Source: Candidatus Bathyarchaeota archaeon
Lineage (GTDB): Archaea; Thermoproteota; Bathyarchaeia; Bathyarchaeales; Bathycorpusculaceae
Assembly: GCA_026014705.1 (NCBI GenBank)
Contig: JAOZHU010000005.1
Coordinates: 37,332-101,331, forward strand
Direction of reading: 5' to 3'
DNA length: 64,000 bases
Of this stretch, positions 26,996 to 35,897 are shown one piece after another. The notes below the pieces were generated by a model that had not been told where the DNA came from, searched no databases, and was given only the letters and a program-made list of their open reading frames with translations. The first letter of the stretch is position 1. Each line of letters starts with the position of its first letter. A program made the translations under genes and the position numbers.

Positions 26996-27439
26996 TTGGT
27001 TGAGCCCGCTAGAATTCTTGTCGTTGACGACGATGAAAATATACGGAAAACATTGACAACTATACTGCGCAACGAAGGCTACACGGTAGATACAGCCCAG
27101 GATGGAAAAGAAGCTATAAAGAAAACTGAAGCATCAGCTTACAATGTTGCGTTGATAGATATTCGGCTTCCAGACATGGAAGGTATTGAGCTTTTGACGA
27201 AAATCAAAGACACCGTGCCTAAAACGCGGAAGATAATAGTAACAGGCTATCCCACGTTGAAGAACGCCATAGCAGCCGTGAACAAGCAGGCTGACGCTTA
27301 TTTAATGAAGCCTGTGGACGTGGGAAAGCTTCTGGAGACAATCGGCGAGCAGCTGAAGCGGCAAGAAGCAGAAAAAACGTTTAGTGAACAAAAGGTTACA
27401 GAGTTCATAGAGACACGAATTAGAGAACTGGAAACCTAG
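26996..27439 (+). CDS. Single-domain response regulator
   Basis: A 147-residue receiver protein. ILVVDDDENIR gives the acidic pair, ALIDIRLPDMEG the phosphorylated Asp (near residue 54), VTGYPT the Thr, and LMKPVD the Lys. After the receiver (about 1-120) only a short helical tail remains, with no DNA-binding domain. The start is TTG, preceded by GGAGGTGA, which overlaps the kinase stop codon. It is the natural partner of the upstream histidine kinase; the downstream target is not visible. Confidence 0.9.
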   Translation: MVEPARILVVDDDENIRKTLTTILRNEGYTVDTAQDGKEAIKKTEASAYNVALIDIRLPDMEGIELLTKIKDTVPKTRKIIVTGYPTLKNAIAAVNKQADAYLMKPVDVGKLLETIGEQLKRQEAEKTFSEQKVTEFIETRIRELET

Positions 27440-27518
27440 CCAAAAACGGCATCGCCACAATTGCTCTCTTCTTTCCAGGGACATTAGGCTTTAACGAGAA
27501 AATGCTTCGTAGTGAAAA

Positions 27519-28604
27519 TCAGACAGCGACTTCGTTGAGCCTCTTCTGCCGCAAGGCTTCTTTGAGCTCTAGAGCTATGCGCCTTCCCATGTACATGTTT
27601 TCGCCGTATTTCAAATAAGCATAGGGTGAAGTGCCGATGCCAACGTTGGTGCCAGCTACGATGCGCGCTGAAATCTCAAATGTGTAAATTTTTAAGTCAT
27701 CTGTTATCACAGTCTCCAAACAGAAAGGTCCGATTATTCCCGGCGGTGCCAGTTCTTGTGCTTTCTTATGCACGTTGTCGCCCATGCGCATGAGTTCTGG
27801 CAGCAGTGATTCTCTGAGTACAATCGGGAAGTTGCCTACTATAGTATAGGTTGGGTTTACTCCTATCTCTAGTTGTTCGCTGGCGGGGATTTTGCCCATG
27901 GAGTCAACGGCTGATTCGTAGCGCCTATCCATTGCTAAAAGCTCCACGTCATCGTTGATTATAGAGCTGAAATAGCTCGGGTAAACGTTCACGCCTAAAG
28001 CGTACTCCTGCAGGTGAACTCTGCCCACGTCATCTTCACTAAGTAAACCGCGAGCAACCATCTCGCTGAATTTCCTGCGGAAAGACTCAGGCGAATTCGC
28101 GAGGAAGTAGCCTCTGCCGCCCTTTGCACCCGGCAATTTGGCGATGACTAAGCGGTCTATTTCGTCAGGCGACTTAAAAGTAGCAGGCAGCCTCAACCCT
28201 GCCTTGCGCAGCCATTCCTCCTGTTCTTTGCGGTTGGCTTCCCAATGCAGAAGCGCGCGGTTTCCGAACATCGGCACGTAAAGGCTGTCAGTCAACTGCT
28301 CAGTGCTCAAGTAAGCCGTGAACGAGCCATGAGGAATCAGAATTACGTTTAGCTTTCGCAGTTTCTCCTGAAGCGTTTCACTTAACAGTTCGGTGAAGTC
28401 TTTGACGAAAATCATCTCGTCTGCTAAAGGGAACTTCTTGTACATTATGGCATCTTTTTCTTTGCAGATGCAGACCGTGCGGAAGCCCTCTTCTTTCGCG
28501 CCCTTGAAAATGTTCAGTGACGAATGCGAACCTAACGTGCCAATAGCCAGCTTGCGCGTGTCGTATTTGTCGAGTATCTTGGCTATGTCGCTGCTGGTTA
28601 TCAA
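27519..28604 (-). CDS. purP: Formate-dependent FAICAR synthetase PurP
   Basis: PurP makes FAICAR from AICAR, formate and ATP, replacing folate-dependent PurH in archaea. The 361-residue ATP-grasp enzyme shows GTLGSHSSLNIFKGAKEEGF near the start, VPMFGNRALLHWEANR, FKSPDEIDRLVIAKLPGAKGGRGYF (ATP loop), and the C-terminal ESLLPELM, PPGIIGPFCLETVI and FEISARIVAGTN motifs of the family. It overlaps a paralogue upstream by four bases. It keeps the GAKGGRGYF loop more clearly than the paralogue, so it is the better candidate for the active enzyme. Confidence 0.93.
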   Translation of the reverse strand: MITSSDIAKILDKYDTRKLAIGTLGSHSSLNIFKGAKEEGFRTVCICKEKDAIMYKKFPLADEMIFVKDFTELLSETLQEKLRKLNVILIPHGSFTAYLSTEQLTDSLYVPMFGNRALLHWEANRKEQEEWLRKAGLRLPATFKSPDEIDRLVIAKLPGAKGGRGYFLANSPESFRRKFSEMVARGLLSEDDVGRVHLQEYALGVNVYPSYFSSIINDDVELLAMDRRYESAVDSMGKIPASEQLEIGVNPTYTIVGNFPIVLRESLLPELMRMGDNVHKKAQELAPPGIIGPFCLETVITDDLKIYTFEISARIVAGTNVGIGTSPYAYLKYGENMYMGRRIALELKEALRQKRLNEVAV

Positions 28605-29701
28605 GTCACCACATCCGCAAGCCTGTCCGCTTTGATGGCGCGTTTTATCTCCATAGCCACGCGTTTCCCTGGACCTACTTCCACGCCGTACTTGTACTTC
28701 ATATATGGCGAAGTAGGCTCAACGCAGGGGCAGCCTGGCACGCGTGGGCTAACGTCGAACACGTAGAATTCCAAGTCTTTGGTTATTGCGCCTTGCAAAG
28801 CGAATAAGCCTATCATGCCAGGTGGGTATTCTTTTTTGCAGGTTTCCACGAATTTTTCTGCGGCTTCGAAGACTTTTTCTATTTGGCTTTCGCGCATGGT
28901 GGCGCCCATATGGCCGATTTCAATGTTCTGCGTTGGAATATTCAGTTCCAGTTGTTCTTGAGCGGGCAAGTCCAGTACACCGTCGAGGTCAGTTTGTATG
29001 CGTCTGTCAAAGCCTAAAAGGTCAATTTCGCCTGTTAATGGTGACCAGAAGAGGTTGGCGTTGAACTTGGCGCCCACCACATACTCCTCAATTACTGCTT
29101 GCTGTAGTGCTTCCCGCGTGATTATGCCTTGGCGTATGCGCTTCTCAGCTGTTTTCTCGTATTCTTCAGGCGACGAAGCGTAGAAGAATGCGCGTTCGAT
29201 TGCGCGTGTTTTTTCTGGGACTTTAACGATTGATAGGCGGTCGATTTCGCGGGGTGACTTGAACGTTTTGGGTGTGGCTATTTTTGCTTTTTGGAGCAAG
29301 TAAAGCTGGTTTCTCGGCGTGTTGCGTTCTTCCGTGCGTAGCAGGGCTCTGTTTCCCATGAGAGGCACCGCAAATTCCTTTTCAATAGCATCGTAGCCAG
29401 CGTATACGGAGAAGGAGCGGTTTGGCACGAACACTGTGCATAGTTCTTGCAGTTTTTTCACGTTGGCTGAGCGGGTGATGTCTGCGAATTTATCCAGCAT
29501 CAAGACGTGGTCGAAGAGGTTTCCGTAGTATCGGGTGTAGGTTTTGTCTCTGCCTTTTTGGCACACAACTACGGTTTCGAAGCCCTCTTGCTTGGCGCCT
29601 GAGGCTATTTCAAGCGCTGAGTGCGAGCCTAATATGCCTATGCGCACGTTTTTTGGGTTGTATTCTTGTGCTATTTCTTTTATTTTGTTGCTTAGTGTCA
29701 T
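28601..29701 (-). CDS. PurP paralogue
   Basis: A second PurP-family protein of 366 residues, collinear with its neighbour: GILGSHSALEIASGAKQEGF, VPLMGNRALLRTEERN, FKSPREIDRLSIVKVPEK, PPGMIGLFALQGAI and FDVSPRVPGCP. The ATP loop reads KVPEKTRAIERAFFY instead of the Gly-rich form, so the catalytic property may differ. Archaeal genomes often have two PurP-like genes, and the second may have another role or act as a regulatory subunit. It overlaps purC and purP by four bases each. Confidence 0.85.
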   Translation of the reverse strand: MTLSNKIKEIAQEYNPKNVRIGILGSHSALEIASGAKQEGFETVVVCQKGRDKTYTRYYGNLFDHVLMLDKFADITRSANVKKLQELCTVFVPNRSFSVYAGYDAIEKEFAVPLMGNRALLRTEERNTPRNQLYLLQKAKIATPKTFKSPREIDRLSIVKVPEKTRAIERAFFYASSPEEYEKTAEKRIRQGIITREALQQAVIEEYVVGAKFNANLFWSPLTGEIDLLGFDRRIQTDLDGVLDLPAQEQLELNIPTQNIEIGHMGATMRESQIEKVFEAAEKFVETCKKEYPPGMIGLFALQGAITKDLEFYVFDVSPRVPGCPCVEPTSPYMKYKYGVEVGPGKRVAMEIKRAIKADRLADVVT

Positions 29702-30756
29702 TTCTTTTCACTCGCATACTGCTTAAAGCTTGAGATTACTTCGGCAAGCCGCGGCACATCAAACAGTTCGCGCTCACTGAGCTCGTTGGCGGCTGCCATG
29801 TACATTTGACTGACTATGGTTTTTAACTTTGGGTCAAGTTTCGGGGGCTGCGACCTGCATAGGGCTTTCCAGTCTTTGACGCCGCTGTTTTCAGCTGTCT
29901 TTTTTGCTTCTTCCACATCGCTGTACCATTGGGTTTTCTTGTAGAATTGGCGGGCAACTTCTTTGCTCACGTGTACGCCGTCGTAGGTGAATCTGCATTC
30001 ATCTAATGTCCCGATTACGTCGACAACCATGAGTTTTCTTTTGCTGTCGAAGGCTAACTCGATTTTTCCGTCTTCATTCTTCAACCCAGCGTTTGATGCA
30101 GCTGCGGTTATTGTTTCGTCTGCTTTCAGCAACACGGCTTTCACGTCTCCTAATTCATTATCGGTTAAGCCAGCAATTTTCTGGGCTTCTTGCCATGTGA
30201 CGTAGCGGTCGGTTTCCTCCAGCTTCGTGCTTACGTCAAAGATTGGTTTGGCAAGGTTTTCTGCCGGTTTAGGATAATGCTCCAAACCAAGGTCTTTTAA
30301 GGTTACTTTCCCTTGTTCGAGCCGTTTGAAGACTGATGAGCCTTCAGGTAAGCCGTTTCGATAAATTATCTCCAGTGGAATTAGGCAGTTTTTGAGTTTG
30401 GGCGTGTAAACACTGTAATCATAGGCTATTTTGCCGTTGACTAGGCTTGTTTGCGGTTTGTAAACGTTAACTAAACACACTTCCATGATGCTTGAGGGTT
30501 GTTTTAGGTCGTTGACTTTGACTGTTTTGCCCTTTTCGTTTACTAAACCTCTGTAGTGGGTTTTGACGCCTTTTTCCTCTAAGCGTTCAAAGCAGTAGGC
30601 GCCCATGAGGCATAGGGCTGCTCCTTTGCCTTGGATGTGGTCAGGCATTTCTCCCCAGTCGAAGACTGAGTAGCGGTCTGAAAAATGGAATTTGCCGACG
30701 CCCATTGCGGTGCGTGTTGGCTGCTGGATTACTTCTAGGTCTTTTACGCTGCCCAT
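29698..30756 (-). CDS. purC: SAICAR synthetase
   Basis: PurC joins CAIR and aspartate with ATP. Visible motifs are GVGKFHFSDRYSVFDWGEMPD near residues 16-36, the acidic and metal loops around VDVIGTLDECRF, and VSKEVARQFYK. The frame can extend to an ATG at 30831 that overlaps ppcA, but the family-like N terminus MGSVKDLEVIQQPT begins at 30756, and GAGTGA-like purines sit seven bases before it, so I chose that start (352 residues). The order is ppcA-purC-purP2-purP on the minus strand. Confidence 0.93.
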   Translation of the reverse strand: MGSVKDLEVIQQPTRTAMGVGKFHFSDRYSVFDWGEMPDHIQGKGAALCLMGAYCFERLEEKGVKTHYRGLVNEKGKTVKVNDLKQPSSIMEVCLVNVYKPQTSLVNGKIAYDYSVYTPKLKNCLIPLEIIYRNGLPEGSSVFKRLEQGKVTLKDLGLEHYPKPAENLAKPIFDVSTKLEETDRYVTWQEAQKIAGLTDNELGDVKAVLLKADETITAAASNAGLKNEDGKIELAFDSKRKLMVVDVIGTLDECRFTYDGVHVSKEVARQFYKKTQWYSDVEEAKKTAENSGVKDWKALCRSQPPKLDPKLKTIVSQMYMAAANELSERELFDVPRLAEVISSFKQYASEKK

Positions 30757-30818
30757 GTTTCTTTCACTCAGTTTCTTGTGCTGTATCTGGAAATGTTTGT
30801 TTTTAAGCTTATAGCGCT

Positions 30819-32405
30819 TTATCCGAGGCATCTTCTCAATTTAGCTGCTTCCACTAGTTCTTTGCGGGCTTCGCTTTCCTCGCCTTCCAAGTAAGCGATT
30901 AAAAAGTTGTTCGTGAAGTTTTCGTGTCTTTTCTCAGTTAAGCTTCGCGGACCAAGTTTGATGTCGAGTTCTTCTTCCGCGGCTTTGAGGTCACCTAAAA
31001 TCTTTGCAAGCCCAATTTTCAATTTATCCTTGTTCATGCGTGCTCTTTCCGCTGCTTTTTCGTGATTTTCCATGAGCATGTTCACGTTTTGCCAAGCAAC
31101 ATAGCCGCCGACACAGCCGAAGTCATGCCTAATATTGATATAGTGTTTTCGTAGGAGTTCTAATTCTTCGTCAGTTAAGTCTTCCAGAGCAGTGCTGCCT
31201 ACAAATTCTGGCGGTATTCCAATTGAGTACAGCGCTGCGGCGAAAGTAATTGCTCTTGGGAGGCTCACGCCTGCTACGTTTCTGCTGTAGCCAAAAAGCC
31301 CGATGTGGAGTTTCCTTGCTCTTCTTTGCGGGACATAGGGAGCCACGCTGTTGATGAGCGGCGCCAAATCCTCAATTGAACTCTCGTAGTGCTGCCTGCA
31401 TTTTTGCAGTATTTTCAGCAGCATGTTCTCTTCCATCGGTGTTAGAGTTAGAGGTTCACCGTTTGGAAGCTTTTCGTTGAGCAGCTTTATGCTTTCTTTG
31501 ACTTGTTCAAATGGGTAATCGTATCTGAAGGCGGATTGTATGGTCACTGTTGATAATCCACGGTACTCCTGCAGGAACTGTTCAGCGTTATCTGGTGAAA
31601 GGTGTCCTCTGAAAGGCTTTGAGCCTGCGCCGATGATGGGGTGGATTGTTACGTCTTTTTTCTTTTCCAGTTTCTTCAATTTCGAAAGGGCAATCTTGCT
31701 GAGCAAGACTGCGCAGAGTAGCCCATAGTTAAGCGCTGGGTCGGATCGAGCTAAGAAAACTCGGAGGTAACTGGGTTTTACGGCGTCGATGTAAGGCGTA
31801 ACTATTTTGTCCACAGCGAAGAGGCTGTTGAAATCTTCGACTAGTGGAATCACGTTGATGTGTTTAGGTTTGAAGGCACCGACCCAGTCTTTGACTTTCA
31901 CAGAGCCGCTTAAGACCACGTTTTCGTCTTCAATTATCACTTTCTTGTAGTAGTTGCAGAGCATTAGGAGTTCTCTGCTTTGGGTTGTAAAAGGCAAAAT
32001 CACCTCGAAAATCGGCGCAACTTCTTTCTGGTAGAACGACGACGCCACGTCACAGGCCACAGGTATGTTCTGGAGCGTTTCCACGAAAACCTTTTTCTCT
32101 ACAACTTCGATTGTGGGATTTGGAATTCTGTACGTGAGACGAACATCTTTGCCTATTATGTGCGTTCTGAAGAAATCCTTGTACTGCGTTAACAGTTTCC
32201 TCACGACACGAGTGTCCACGTCTTTGCCTTCAGCGTCCCACATCACTTCTTGGCAGCCAAGCGTTTCGTAAGCGAAATAAGCTTCACAGATTTCGGCGTT
32301 TCCATCGATGACTTCGCCGCTGCTCCACTCGGGAACGTTCACGTTGTCAGGGTGCTGAGTAGACATCGTACGCGGAATTATTTCTTTATCAGATTCAAGG
32401 GTCAT
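30819..32405 (-). CDS. ppcA: Phosphoenolpyruvate carboxylase, archaeal type
   Basis: Makes oxaloacetate from PEP and bicarbonate and so feeds aspartate and the partial TCA cycle. The 528-residue protein is the short archaeal PEPC: RTMSTQHPDNVN at the N terminus, PIIGAGSKPFRGHLSPDN and TIQSAFRYDYPF in the middle, HIGLFGYSRNVAGVSLPRAI, and a C-terminal GPRSLTEKRHENF. It lies in a run with purE and purC. Aspartate, its product after transamination, is the PurC co-substrate, so the grouping is metabolically sensible. Confidence 0.93.
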   Translation of the reverse strand: MTLESDKEIIPRTMSTQHPDNVNVPEWSSGEVIDGNAEICEAYFAYETLGCQEVMWDAEGKDVDTRVVRKLLTQYKDFFRTHIIGKDVRLTYRIPNPTIEVVEKKVFVETLQNIPVACDVASSFYQKEVAPIFEVILPFTTQSRELLMLCNYYKKVIIEDENVVLSGSVKVKDWVGAFKPKHINVIPLVEDFNSLFAVDKIVTPYIDAVKPSYLRVFLARSDPALNYGLLCAVLLSKIALSKLKKLEKKKDVTIHPIIGAGSKPFRGHLSPDNAEQFLQEYRGLSTVTIQSAFRYDYPFEQVKESIKLLNEKLPNGEPLTLTPMEENMLLKILQKCRQHYESSIEDLAPLINSVAPYVPQRRARKLHIGLFGYSRNVAGVSLPRAITFAAALYSIGIPPEFVGSTALEDLTDEELELLRKHYINIRHDFGCVGGYVAWQNVNMLMENHEKAAERARMNKDKLKIGLAKILGDLKAAEEELDIKLGPRSLTEKRHENFTNNFLIAYLEGEESEARKELVEAAKLRRCLG

Positions 32406-32457
32406 ACTCTACTCTCCAGCATGCAATTAACTGAGAACCAAACACTATTGTGGTCGT

Positions 32458-32952
32458 CTACTGCTTTAGCTTTTTGATTATTTCGTCAGCTGTCTCTATT
32501 TCGCGCCTCTTTCCTAACTGGTATTCTTTCACGCGCTTCTCCAGTTCTTTATCTTCAACCGCGAAAATCTTTGCCACCGCAATGGCGGCGCCTTCAGGCT
32601 CAATAGTCACTACTGAACCTATGCCGCTTGGCACTCTCAATGAAGAATAAACATCTGCACCAGCAAACTTTTCCGCGTAAGGCGGACACGCAATAACAGG
32701 CTTCGGCGTGTTAGCGTCAACAAACGCGCTCAAAGCGTTGGAGCGACCAGCAACGGTTACATAAACCGTTTTTTCCCCATCAAACTCTTTAAGGATTTCA
32801 AGCACTTTTTGCGGAGTCTTATGCGCAGAAGCCACCCGAAACTCGTAATTTACGCCTAACGCTTTGAGGCATTTGGTTATTTCACGGCAAAAATCCAAAT
32901 CCCTTTCCGAACCCATGATTATGACAGCCTTTCCCTTCACACTACACACCAT
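32458..32952 (-). CDS. purE: AIR carboxylase PurE, class II-like
   Basis: A 164-residue PurE fold protein that makes CAIR. GSERDLDFCREITKCLKALG and SAHKTPQKVLEIL form the substrate site. The middle, AGRSNALSAFVDANTPKPVI, with ACPPYAEKF and VYSSLRVPSGIG, is closer to the CO2-using animal type (AGRSNGL, WSSLRLPSGLG) than to the bacterial N5-CAIR mutase that needs PurK. No purK is seen anywhere in the window. This supports direct carboxylation of AIR by CO2, though mutase activity cannot be excluded by motif reading alone. Confidence 0.9.
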   Translation of the reverse strand: MVCSVKGKAVIIMGSERDLDFCREITKCLKALGVNYEFRVASAHKTPQKVLEILKEFDGEKTVYVTVAGRSNALSAFVDANTPKPVIACPPYAEKFAGADVYSSLRVPSGIGSVVTIEPEGAAIAVAKIFAVEDKELEKRVKEYQLGKRREIETADEIIKKLKQ

Positions 32953-33130
32953 ACAGAGGTAACAATAAACTGACTAATTAATTTTTAAGAACAAGCAGAA
33001 CTCGAACCAGCACGCAAACTTAACACAGCTTCGACAAAGGTTCCCTGCAGAAAAAACAGGAAACGCCAATCTAAAACTAAACGAATTATACAAAAATGAG
33101 TATAGACTGCCCCAAGCAGCTACTCACCAT

Positions 33131-33220
33131 ATCCTCGAACCAATAGGCTGTTGCTGCCTATTTATAGTATTTATAAGGGGGCTATAGTTTTTTCCAAGCG
33201 CTAGCCCCCAGCAGAAAACA
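33131..33220 (-). repeat. Dispersed intergenic element, copy C; left arm of a 90-bp inverted repeat
   Basis: These 90 bases are the exact reverse complement of 36954-37043, checked base by base; identity ends sharply at both edges. Read on the minus strand it holds a GGGGGCTA/TAGCCCCC hairpin, a TTATAAATA box and an AATAGGC/GCCTATT hairpin. It lies in the 299-base gap between purE and the flavin-reductase-like gene. Confidence 0.95.
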
Positions 33221-33251
33221 AACCGCTCAGGTCGTGCTACGCTGAAGTTTT

Positions 33252-33734
33252 TCACGATTTTGGGTTTGGATGTTTCTTTCCCGTCATGTGGTCTATGTCG
33301 ATTCTGCCCATCGTTGTCCTAGCAAGCTTCTCCGCCTTTATCTTGGCGAGTTTCTCTTCGGGATTCGCCGAAAGCTGCCGCACCATTACCTCCATCGCAT
33401 GCTGCTTCTCGCCCAAATCATCAATCAAGCATACTCTCCCGGAAAAATGAACACTGACGTAAGCGTAATCGCATTCGTCTGTGACACCGTAATCCTGCAC
33501 AGCTTGCCCCCAAACTCTACTGTTCGCATGAAAATACACCAACTTCTTACCCTCATCGGCACAGTGAAAATACAAGCAGTTACGCTTCTCATCGTAACCA
33601 TGACTCAACGACACCAGATAAGGCTCATCACCCATACACAACGCCACCGTAACGTATTTTGTGGCTTTGAGAACCTGCCTCAATTCACCTGAATCAGTGA
33701 TTTCCCGATCTCTACGCCTAACATGAAACGACAT
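33252..33734 (-). CDS. Pyridoxamine 5'-phosphate oxidase-like flavin protein (NimA type)
   Basis: A 160-residue split-barrel FMN-binding protein. The N terminus REITDSGELRQVLKATKYVTVAL and PYLVSLSHGYDEKRNCLYFHCADEGKKLVYFHAN match the PNPOx/NimA-like family, which binds FMN or heme and reduces small substrates. SVHFSGRVCLIDDLGEK is the second half of the barrel. The substrate is unknown. It sits just inside the left arm of the 90-bp inverted repeat. Confidence 0.8.
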   Translation of the reverse strand: MSFHVRRRDREITDSGELRQVLKATKYVTVALCMGDEPYLVSLSHGYDEKRNCLYFHCADEGKKLVYFHANSRVWGQAVQDYGVTDECDYAYVSVHFSGRVCLIDDLGEKQHAMEVMVRQLSANPEEKLAKIKAEKLARTTMGRIDIDHMTGKKHPNPKS

Positions 33735-33968
33735 GACACAACACTAAGAGAAAAAGGGAATATTAACGTTTAGAAAACGTCATTTCCCAATTTTATCTTC
33801 ATGCTTCTTCTTTTTCTGCTTATTCTTCTTCGCCAATGAAGGCATAAACCAATCCTCCGCACAGCAACATGCGCAGTAGCTACATATCAACTGAAAGCAT
33901 TTAAAACCTTTTCAACCGACCGCAACTACAAAAACCACGTAGTGAAACAAGAGAAAACACAACACACA

Positions 33969-34478
33969 CTAACGCCTAAGCACATACCGCTTGAATCTTG
34001 CTTTCACGAAACCCACAACATCAGGAGTGAAAATAGAAAACGCAGCCAACACGAAGTTGATGGGAAAAACCACCGCATGCTCAAAAATATTGCTCCCATA
34101 AGGACCCATGATCAACAAGTAGTACCCAAAAAACTGAAACGCAGACCAAACAGCCGTCTGCAGCAGTGCTCCACCAAGCCTAAACAAATACTTAGCCTTA
34201 CCTCCAACCGCTTTACCTTTCCAGTTACTGGCAAAAACTTCACCCGCAACCCCACCAGCGCCACCTGGAAAAAAAGCATTAACGAGAAGCTTTTCCAAGA
34301 AATTGCCTGGGATAAAATGCCCAATCCAGAACCCGGGAAAATTCAACAACGGAATAGCGATGCTTCCAGTGATGAAACGAACAGCCACAGGTATACTGTA
34401 AATGACAGCACCGCCTAACTCCCACAGCCAAAACCGTCTACTCCGCAACGTCGCAACAACCGCATCACGCAGTTTCAT
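33969..34478 (-). CDS. Conserved-looking membrane protein, function unknown
   Basis: A 169-residue integral membrane protein with about four hydrophobic segments (near residues 18-36, 40-55, 98-120 and 128-150), a Gly-rich loop FFPGGAGGVAGEVFASNWKGKAVGG, and a basic C terminus KARFKRYVLRR. I do not recognise the family. It stands alone between a flavin-protein gene and an ECF-type membrane component. The 234-base gap before 33968 shows no gene. Confidence 0.6.
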   Translation of the reverse strand: MKLRDAVVATLRSRRFWLWELGGAVIYSIPVAVRFITGSIAIPLLNFPGFWIGHFIPGNFLEKLLVNAFFPGGAGGVAGEVFASNWKGKAVGGKAKYLFRLGGALLQTAVWSAFQFFGYYLLIMGPYGSNIFEHAVVFPINFVLAAFSIFTPDVVGFVKARFKRYVLRR

Positions 34479-34569
34479 ACTGTCTTAACTAACATCAGGA
34501 TTTAAAAGACCTTCCCAAAAATCAAAGCAACGAAAAACACAAACCGCACAACCCAAACACAAAAAACGC

Positions 34570-35328
34570 TTATGATTGCGGCTGCAGCTTAGGCGATAAC
34601 ACGTTTTCTCTCTGCCAAATCCAAGGTGTACCTTTAAGCGCCTTCATAAGCGGAACCGCAATCAACATGGCAACAAACGCTTGGATAAGTCTAATGGCTG
34701 GATAAGCAAAGGGACTCACGAGGAAAGCAGCGCGAACAGCCTCTACGGGCATTTGGAATATTCCCCCATAAACCATCGGCGTCGCAAAAGCAAATGACCC
34801 CCAAATGTTGTCGGCTTGGTTGCCTACGAACGCCAAAATAAAGTAAAAAGCCGCACCTTGCCCAATAGATAGGTGCTTGGCAAATTTTACGAGCGGCAGA
34901 ATCAACAGCACCGCAACGACTTTATCAAACAAAACCGCTGCTGCCACGATGCCGTTTTCCGTTATGGGGTGAACAGGTGGAGTGAACAGGAAGGCGATTA
35001 TTACCGCGCTGAAAGCTATGAACCCCCATTTCCACTTCTTGTAGTAAACTAAGCCTGTTACCAGTGCGTTGAGAGGTGGCGACATCAGGAACGGTAAACC
35101 GAATGGAGACATGCCTGATATCGTCCATGTGACGAAGGCTCCTAGGAAGGCGGTTGCAGCGCCTAAGTATGGACCTAGCACTAAGCCGAATATTGTGGCT
35201 ATTAATGCTTCTAGGCTTATGGTTACGCCTGCTATGTTTATTGGGATTTTTGGTGATATTAGTGAAAGTATGTAGTATAGTGCTGCGAATATTGCGATTA
35301 GGGCTATTTGTCTTGTTGTTAGTTTCAA
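34570..35328 (-). CDS. ECF-transporter substrate-binding (S) component-like membrane protein
   Basis: A 252-residue protein with six or so transmembrane helices. The N terminus TRQIALIAIFAALYYILSLI and the early VTISLEALIATIFGLVLGPYLGAATAFLGAF are characteristic of ECF S-components, which bind vitamins or metals and use shared EcfA/T energising subunits. Ligand unknown; no EcfA/T genes are nearby. The start is TTG; AGGAG lies 13 bases upstream. The 327-base gap beyond it holds only the promoter of the next small ORF and no clear riboswitch. Confidence 0.75.
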   Translation of the reverse strand: MKLTTRQIALIAIFAALYYILSLISPKIPINIAGVTISLEALIATIFGLVLGPYLGAATAFLGAFVTWTISGMSPFGLPFLMSPPLNALVTGLVYYKKWKWGFIAFSAVIIAFLFTPPVHPITENGIVAAAVLFDKVVAVLLILPLVKFAKHLSIGQGAAFYFILAFVGNQADNIWGSFAFATPMVYGGIFQMPVEAVRAAFLVSPFAYPAIRLIQAFVAMLIAVPLMKALKGTPWIWQRENVLSPKLQPQS

Positions 35329-35612
35329 GTTTCCACGCGCACTCCTGTGTAAAACTTTTCATCGCTGTGTAGTTTTTTACATAACAACTATAAAAGACTT
35401 TCCAGAGAATCTCCATGCTGGCGGCGACAGCGGAAACCGTGCAACAAGCCTTCAGGAGGTCGTGAAGTCAGTTAAACTGGCTAAAACGCTGTGCGTGACT
35501 GTTTCGGTGTCTTTTTCTGATAATTTGAGCTGAAAATGGTTGTTTAGTTGTTATGAACCGTTTCCGCATGTCAATGCTGGTTGCCGTCGAAAATCTGTGG
35601 CTTCAGCAAATT

Positions 35613-35623
35613 TTAAATATAAA
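35613..35623 (+). promoter_or_regulatory. TATA box before the 16-residue Lys-rich ORF
   Basis: TTAAATATAAA matches the archaeal TATA element. Transcription would start near 35640-35645, right before a GAGGTT Shine-Dalgarno at 35644-35649 and the GTG at 35656. Confidence 0.5.
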
Positions 35624-35655
35624 TTGGAGACAATAGTAAGTTTGAGGTTATTATC

Positions 35656-35706
35656 GTGGCTAAAGCTGCCAAAGGAAAGAAGAAAAAGGGCGGAAAGAAG
35701 AAATAA
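35656..35706 (+). CDS. Putative 16-residue lysine-rich mini-protein
   Basis: The reading frame MAKAAKGKKKKGGKKK (GTG start, TAA stop) is 16 residues long with nine lysines in the last eleven residues. A TATA box, a correctly spaced GAGGTT Shine-Dalgarno (seven bases before the GTG) and a stop codon are all present, which is more than chance ORFs of this size normally show. A nucleic-acid or ribosome-binding role would fit the charge but is a guess. It may also be the 5' end of a non-coding transcript. Confidence 0.4.
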   Translation: MAKAAKGKKKKGGKKK

Positions 35707-35897
35707 AGCAGCGGTGGAGAGCAATTCGCTTCCCATTTTTCTGTTTTCGCTGCTGAAGAAAGCAGTGTCCATCGTCTCAGCAGTTTGCGTTTTTTAGGCT
35801 TACGCTAGCGTGGGGGTGTTCAATGCGTTAAGTTTAAAGAATGTTTTTATATTATCGCGCGTTATGCTATTATTTAACGTTAAAATGGTGAAGTGTT

